From: Peptococcus simiae | GTDB taxonomy: Bacteria > Bacillota > Peptococcia > Peptococcales > Peptococcaceae | DNA length: 64,000 nucleotides | NCBI RefSeq assembly: GCF_046097595.1 | Contig: NZ_JBJUVG010000005.1 | Location: 1 to 64,000, forward strand | Direction: 5' to 3' | Part shown: in pieces, positions 60,211-64,000 of the stretch | Position numbering within the stretch: the first letter of the stretch is position 1 | How the letters are laid out: each line of letters opens with the position of its first letter | The notes under the pieces: model-generated | Told to the model about the DNA's origin: nothing | Seen by the model: the letters and a program-made list of their open reading frames with translations, nothing else | Databases searched by the model: none | Position numbers and translations under genes: made by a program

Positions 60211-62085
60211 TTGAATGAAGTGATCCAAGACAAGCTGACCAACTTGCCCAGCTCCCCCGGCGTCTACCTGATGAAAAATGCCGAGAACCAGGTCATCTAT
60301 GTGGGCAAGGCCGTCAACCTGCGCAACCGCGTCCGGTCCTACTTCCGGACCCAGCCCCGGGAGGCCGTTAAGACGAAGGCCCTGGTCCGCCACATCGAGG
60401 ATTTTGAATATATCGTGGTGGGGTCGGAAACAGAGGCCCTGGTTTTAGAAATGAACCTCATAAAAAAATACAAGCCCCGCTACAATATCAACCTAAAAGA
60501 CGGGAAAACCTACCCCTATGTCCGGATCACCAAGGAGCAGTGGCCCCGGATCTTCGTCACCCGCCATGTAGTCCGAGACGGGTCCCGCTACTTTGGCCCC
60601 TACCCCAATGTCTATGAACTCCGGCAGATTATCAATATCCTCTACCACATCTACTGCTGGCGGACCTGCAGCAAGGCCCGGTTTAACCAGGGCGAGGCCT
60701 GCCTCAATGCCCACATCAACCTCTGCGATGCCCCCTGTGTTGGCGGCATTAGCGAAGAAGCCTATGGGCAAATGGTCAAGGAAGTGGCCCGGTTCTTTAG
60801 CGGTAAAACCGAGCACCTGGAGGCCGAGCTCCAGGCCAAGATGCAGGCAGCCAGCGACCGGTTTGAGTATGAAGAAGCCGCCGTCTACCGGGACCAGCTC
60901 AAGGCCATTGACCACCTGAATGCCCGGCAAAAGGCCTCCCTGCAAACCAATGACGACCGGGATATTGTCGCCATGGCCCGGAATGACTGGGGGGCCGTCA
61001 TCCAGGTCTTCTTTGTCCGGGCCGGAAAAATCCTCGGCCGGGAGTCTTATCCCATGCGGCAAATTGGCCAAAGCAGTGATGATGAAGTCTTATCCAGCTT
61101 TCTCAAACAATTTTACCTTTCCCAGGAGCGGGTCCCGCCGACTATCTATATCGACCGGAAAACCAGCGATACCGAGGCCCTGGCCGCCCACCTGACGGAA
61201 AAATTTGACCGCCGGACGACCTTCCATGTGCCCCAGCGGGGAGACAACAAGGCCCTGCTGGACCTGGTCCAAAAGAATGCCCAGGAGGCCCTCAGCAAGT
61301 GGCGGCTCTCCCAGGATGAAAAAAAGGCCCGGACCGAGGGGGCCCTGGCCGACCTAGCCGCCTACCTGGACCTGCCGGACCCGCCCAACCGGATTGAATG
61401 CTATGACATCTCCAATATCCAGGGAAGCGATTCTGTCGCCTCTATGGTGGTCTTTGAAAAGGGGCGACCTAAAAAGGACCAGTACCGGCGCTTTAAGATC
61501 AAGACCGTCGAGGGGCCCAATGACTTTGAGAGTATGTTTGAGGTCATCACTCGCCGCTTCCGCCATGCCAGCCAGGAACGGGCTTCAGATAAGGACGAGG
61601 GCCGCTTTTCCCATTTGCCGGACCTGGTCATCATTGACGGGGGCAAGGGCCAGCTGGGCTATGCCCGCCGGGCCATGGCCAATGAAGGCTATAGCGCCAT
61701 TCCCACCTTCGGCCTGGCCAAGCAGGAGGAAATCCTGGTCCATGAGGATGGCAGCGAAACCCGGATTCCCCACGATACTCCGGCCCTCTACCTCATCCAG
61801 CGGATCCGGGACGAAAGCCACCGCTTTGCCATCACCTACCACCGGTCCCTCCGGGGCAAGCGGCAACTGGCCAGCATCCTGGACGATATCCCGGGCATCG
61901 GGCCGAAACGCCGCCAGTCCCTATTGACCTACTTTGGCTCTTTTAGTAAAATTCAAAGTGCAGACGTAGAGGACTTAACCAAGGCCCCCGGGATTAGCCC
62001 GGCCCTGGCCCAAACCATCCATGACTACCTCCGCACCCACCAAGATTTACAGGCGCGGCTGCGTCTGAAGAATGCCCGTCCGTAA
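60211..62085 (+). CDS. uvrC: Excinuclease ABC subunit C
   Basis: 624 residues. GIY-YIG nuclease domain (SPGVYLMKNAENQVIYVGKA, about 13-85), a Cys cluster (YCWRTCSKARFNQGEACLNAHINLCDAPC), UVR motif (about 210-245), RNase H-like endonuclease domain with IECYDISNIQGSDSVASM and DLVIIDGGKGQL, and a C-terminal helix-hairpin-helix (DIPGIGPKRRQSLLTYFGS). It makes both incisions in nucleotide excision repair. Start codon is TTG 60211 with AAAGGAGG upstream. The CtsR box between it and ctsR is about 120 bases away. Confidence 0.96.
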   Translation: MNEVIQDKLTNLPSSPGVYLMKNAENQVIYVGKAVNLRNRVRSYFRTQPREAVKTKALVRHIEDFEYIVVGSETEALVLEMNLIKKYKPRYNINLKDGKTYPYVRITKEQWPRIFVTRHVVRDGSRYFGPYPNVYELRQIINILYHIYCWRTCSKARFNQGEACLNAHINLCDAPCVGGISEEAYGQMVKEVARFFSGKTEHLEAELQAKMQAASDRFEYEEAAVYRDQLKAIDHLNARQKASLQTNDDRDIVAMARNDWGAVIQVFFVRAGKILGRESYPMRQIGQSSDDEVLSSFLKQFYLSQERVPPTIYIDRKTSDTEALAAHLTEKFDRRTTFHVPQRGDNKALLDLVQKNAQEALSKWRLSQDEKKARTEGALADLAAYLDLPDPPNRIECYDISNIQGSDSVASMVVFEKGRPKKDQYRRFKIKTVEGPNDFESMFEVITRRFRHASQERASDKDEGRFSHLPDLVIIDGGKGQLGYARRAMANEGYSAIPTFGLAKQEEILVHEDGSETRIPHDTPALYLIQRIRDESHRFAITYHRSLRGKRQLASILDDIPGIGPKRRQSLLTYFGSFSKIQSADVEDLTKAPGISPALAQTIHDYLRTHQDLQARLRLKNARP

Positions 62086-62112
62086 GGCTTGTCTCGAAAG
62101 GATGAATAGCAA

Positions 62113-62454
62113 ATGAAATCTTTTATAGTGCGCCTGGGCGCCTTTGCCCTGGCCCTTTACCTCACCGCAACCTTAGTGGACGGTATTTATTTTGATTCCA
62201 TCGGCGCGGTGATTATGGCCGCGGTGGTCCTCTCCATCTTAAACGCCATCCTCCGCCCCATCCTCTTACTCTTGACCCTCCCGGTCAATGTCCTGACCCT
62301 GGGCCTCTTTACCTTCGTGGTCAACGGGCTCATGCTCAAGGTGACCGCCTTCCTGGTCCCGGAAATGGCTGTGAGCGGCTTTTGGACCGCCACCCTGGGG
62401 GCCCTCATCCTGACGGTGATTTCAAGCTTTATCACCTGGGTGGTTTCCGAATAA
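62113..62454 (+). CDS. Phage holin family (4-TM) membrane protein
   Basis: 113 residues, almost entirely hydrophobic, four helices. The run ILNAILRPILLLLTLPVNVLTLG is the signature of the mycobacteriophage holin-like/YvlD family, found widely in bacterial chromosomes. Not evidence of a prophage; no phage genes are nearby. Function unknown. It follows uvrC by 27 bases, so it is probably co-transcribed. Confidence 0.88.
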   Translation: MKSFIVRLGAFALALYLTATLVDGIYFDSIGAVIMAAVVLSILNAILRPILLLLTLPVNVLTLGLFTFVVNGLMLKVTAFLVPEMAVSGFWTATLGALILTVISSFITWVVSE

Positions 62455-62471
62455 TTCCTGATAGACCAAGA

Positions 62472-62505
62472 CCCTGACCCGCTTACCGGGCCAGGGCCTT
62501 TTTGA
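62472..62505 (+). terminator. Terminator of the uvrC unit
   Basis: CCCTGACCCG and CGGGCCAGGG (62472-62481 with 62487-62496, one A.C mismatch) followed by CCTTTTTG. Confidence 0.7.
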
Positions 62506-62526
62506 TTTTCCCTTTCTTGTAGCCAT

Positions 62527-62570
62527 AAAAAAAGACCCCGGCGCCGGTCTAGCGCTGGGATCTTTTTTGA
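62527..62570 (-). terminator. Terminator of the thioredoxin-like gene
   Basis: Minus strand: AAGATCCCAGCGC, loop, GCGCCGGGGTCTT with mismatches, then a T-run. Confidence 0.65.
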
Positions 62571-62594
62571 AAGAGGCCTGCCTCTTATTTTCTT

Positions 62595-62975
62595 TTAGCC
62601 AAAAATCCCTTTCACCCGTTCCAGGAAGGATTGCTTGGGATTAATAAGACTATCAATTTCTTTCTTCAAGACGGCACCGTTCAGGGCACCGGGCAAGGCA
62701 TCCACAAATTCGCCTTCACGAATGAAAACCGATTGGGGCACGCCAACCAGGTCCCAGGATTTGAAAATCTTCCGGGCATCCGGCTGCAGCACGTCCATAT
62801 GGTAAAAGGTCACCGGCTTACCTTCGGCCTTGTATTCTTCAGCCACCCGATCTACAACGGGTTCTAATTTTTTGCAGACATTGCAAGATTCTTTAGTAAA
62901 GACAATCACGCAGGTTTCCTTGTCCTCTTTAATAGCCCGATTGTAGACCGCCTGATCCATTTCAGGTATATTCAT
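62595..62975 (-). CDS. Thioredoxin-like protein
   Basis: 126 residues, thioredoxin fold. Active-site motif is CNVC (VFTKESCNVCKKLEPVV), unlike the CGPC of typical thioredoxin, so its redox potential and partners may differ. VTFYHMDVLQPDARKIFKSW and GVPQSVFIREGEFV with the cis-Pro equivalent follow. No signal peptide, so cytosolic. Start 62975 has GGGAGGG upstream. A partner reductase is not nearby. Confidence 0.85.
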   Translation of the reverse strand: MNIPEMDQAVYNRAIKEDKETCVIVFTKESCNVCKKLEPVVDRVAEEYKAEGKPVTFYHMDVLQPDARKIFKSWDLVGVPQSVFIREGEFVDALPGALNGAVLKKEIDSLINPKQSFLERVKGIFG

Positions 62976-63051
62976 CAGAATCCCTCCCATTTTATAATAT
63001 CTCCTATCTGTATTCTACCTGTTTTAGGCCTGAATGACAAGGTGGCAGGGC

Positions 63052-64000
63052 CTAAGCTTCTGCTTGTAGAAGCTGCCAGGTTGCAACCAGGTCTTTCAAG
63101 GCCGCATAGCTGCTGACCTGGGCCAGCTGGCCACGGAAGTGGCCGGCGCCGGGCAGGCCCTTGACATAATGGCCCAGGACCTTTCGCAGTTCCCGCATGG
63201 CGATATTTTCGCCCTTGTCCTCAATGGCCAGGCGGGCATGGGTTAGGATGAGGTCAGCCCGGTCATCGGGACCGGGGTCCGGGGGAATGGGGTCGCCGGC
63301 ATAGGCGGCCGCCAGTTGGGCAAAGAACCAGGGTCGGCCCAGGGCGCCCCGGCCCACCAGGGCCCCGGCGGCCCCGGTGGCTTCCAGGATGGCCGGGCCA
63401 TCGGCCGGGGTCAGGACGTCCCCATTGGCATAGACGGGAATGGTCACTGCCTCAACGACCCGACGGATGGCGGCCCAGTCGGCCTGGCCGCTGTAATAGG
63501 CCTGCCGGGTCCGGCCATGGACGGTGATGAGGGAAACCCCCGCCGCCTCCAAGCCGGCGGCAAAGGCTTCCAGGTCGTCCAAAGGCTTGTCCCAGCCCAG
63601 GCGGATTTTAACGCTGACTGGCACGTCTACGGCATTGACCACAGCCCGGGCCACCGCTACCGCCTGGTCCGGATTTTTAAGGAGGCCCGAGCCTTCCCCG
63701 TGGCCGGCCACCTTGGGCACCGGGCAGCCCATATTAATGTCAATGGCTTGGGCACCGGCGGCAACGGCCAGGGCTGCCCCCTGACCCATGATGGCCGGCT
63801 CACTGCCAAAGATTTGAACGGAAATAGGGTCTTCTTCACCGGCGGTATTCAAAAGGCCGGCGGTTTTTTTATTGTGGTAGACCAGGGCCTTGGCACTGAC
63901 CATTTCAGTGATTTGCCAACCACAGTCGTAACGGCGGGACAAGCGTCGCATGGCCCGGTCGGAAAAACCGGCCATCGGCGCCAGGCCAAAGGGAGACTTA
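63052..64000 (-). CDS. dus: tRNA-dihydrouridine synthase (5' end beyond the window)
   Basis: At least 307 residues. The reading frame is open through 64000, with LAPMAGFSDRAMRRLS at the visible start; the codons before it read KSPFGLAPM, typical for the family, so the true start is outside. QIFGSEPAIMGQGA, DINMGCPVPKVAG with the conserved Cys, KIRLGWDKPLDDLE, HGRTRQAYYSGQADW, and YANGDVLTPADG show the FMN barrel. DusB-type, reducing uridines in tRNA. It stops about 80 bases from the thioredoxin-like gene's start region. Confidence 0.92.
   Translation of the reverse strand, partial: KSPFGLAPMAGFSDRAMRRLSRRYDCGWQITEMVSAKALVYHNKKTAGLLNTAGEEDPISVQIFGSEPAIMGQGAALAVAAGAQAIDINMGCPVPKVAGHGEGSGLLKNPDQAVAVARAVVNAVDVPVSVKIRLGWDKPLDDLEAFAAGLEAAGVSLITVHGRTRQAYYSGQADWAAIRRVVEAVTIPVYANGDVLTPADGPAILEATGAAGALVGRGALGRPWFFAQLAAAYAGDPIPPDPGPDDRADLILTHARLAIEDKGENIAMRELRKVLGHYVKGLPGAGHFRGQLAQVSSYAALKDLVATWQLLQAEA

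Noticed and set aside
62113..62454. Prophage remnant
   Set aside because: The holin-like family is common in chromosomes, and no other phage gene is nearby.

Overview
The window is a densely packed stretch of bacterial chromosome, GC-rich by eye, with strong AGGAGG-type ribosome binding sites, many overlapping start and stop codons, and ATG, GTG and TTG starts. The complete ctsR-mcsA-mcsB-clpC operon, CtsR-box sequences, an AhrC-like ARG box, a folate-gene leader resembling the THF riboswitch, an S-layer-homology surface protein and single-membrane lipoprotein signals point to the Bacillota, most likely a Clostridia-type anaerobe. The species cannot be named from this sequence. No phage, insertion sequence, CRISPR array, rRNA or tRNA gene was recognised. 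The one RNA gene is tmRNA.

Layout. 1-1435 (minus): a CGGC-domain protein, a glycerophosphodiester phosphodiesterase and a small acidic ORF. 1506-5732 (plus): a folate operon (folC, folE, an HD-domain protein, folP, folB-folK fusion) behind a promoter, a THF-riboswitch-like leader and an intrinsic terminator. 5746-8174 (minus): a polar amino acid ABC importer, probably for arginine or a related amino acid given an ARG-box-like operator. 8207-9063 (minus): comF behind a structured leader with its own terminator. 9083-11185: an aconitase-family gene. 11405-15684 (minus): an AT-richer block with a heterodimeric ABC exporter and its TetR regulator, with matching operators. 15911-20725: rhodanese, PHP phosphatase, M18 aminopeptidase, MsrA-MsrB fusion and a coiled-coil protein. 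20877-23931: an M20 amidohydrolase behind another attenuator-like leader, then an amino acid permease.

23991-30629 holds the whole shikimate pathway in one operon (DAHP synthase, aroB, aroA, aroC, chorismate mutase, an aroE-aroK fusion, aroQ). It is preceded by a Phe-rich 33-codon leader peptide and a terminator, a classical ribosome-mediated attenuator. 30894-44910 (minus) has an SLH/beta-helix surface protein, an unknown protein, two pseudouridine synthases, CCA-adding enzyme, sbcCD and a giant DUF445-like protein. 45137-50485 is a second AT-richer block: LysR regulator, YtcJ-like amidohydrolase, GltS-like symporter and an orphan substrate-binding lipoprotein. 50492-52729 (minus) is a second amino acid ABC importer. 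Then come tmRNA (52910-53261), a SulP transporter, the ctsR-mcsA-mcsB-clpC operon, uvrC, a 4-TM holin-like protein, a thioredoxin-like protein, and a tRNA-dihydrouridine synthase cut by the window end.

The main theme is biosynthesis under RNA-level control. Four transcription units (folC, comF, the M20 amidohydrolase and aroF) have an intrinsic terminator between promoter and start codon. Two of these leaders (folate and aromatic) can be tied to a plausible signal. The other two match no class I recognise and are the best candidates for undescribed regulatory RNAs. GC statements are by eye, not computed.
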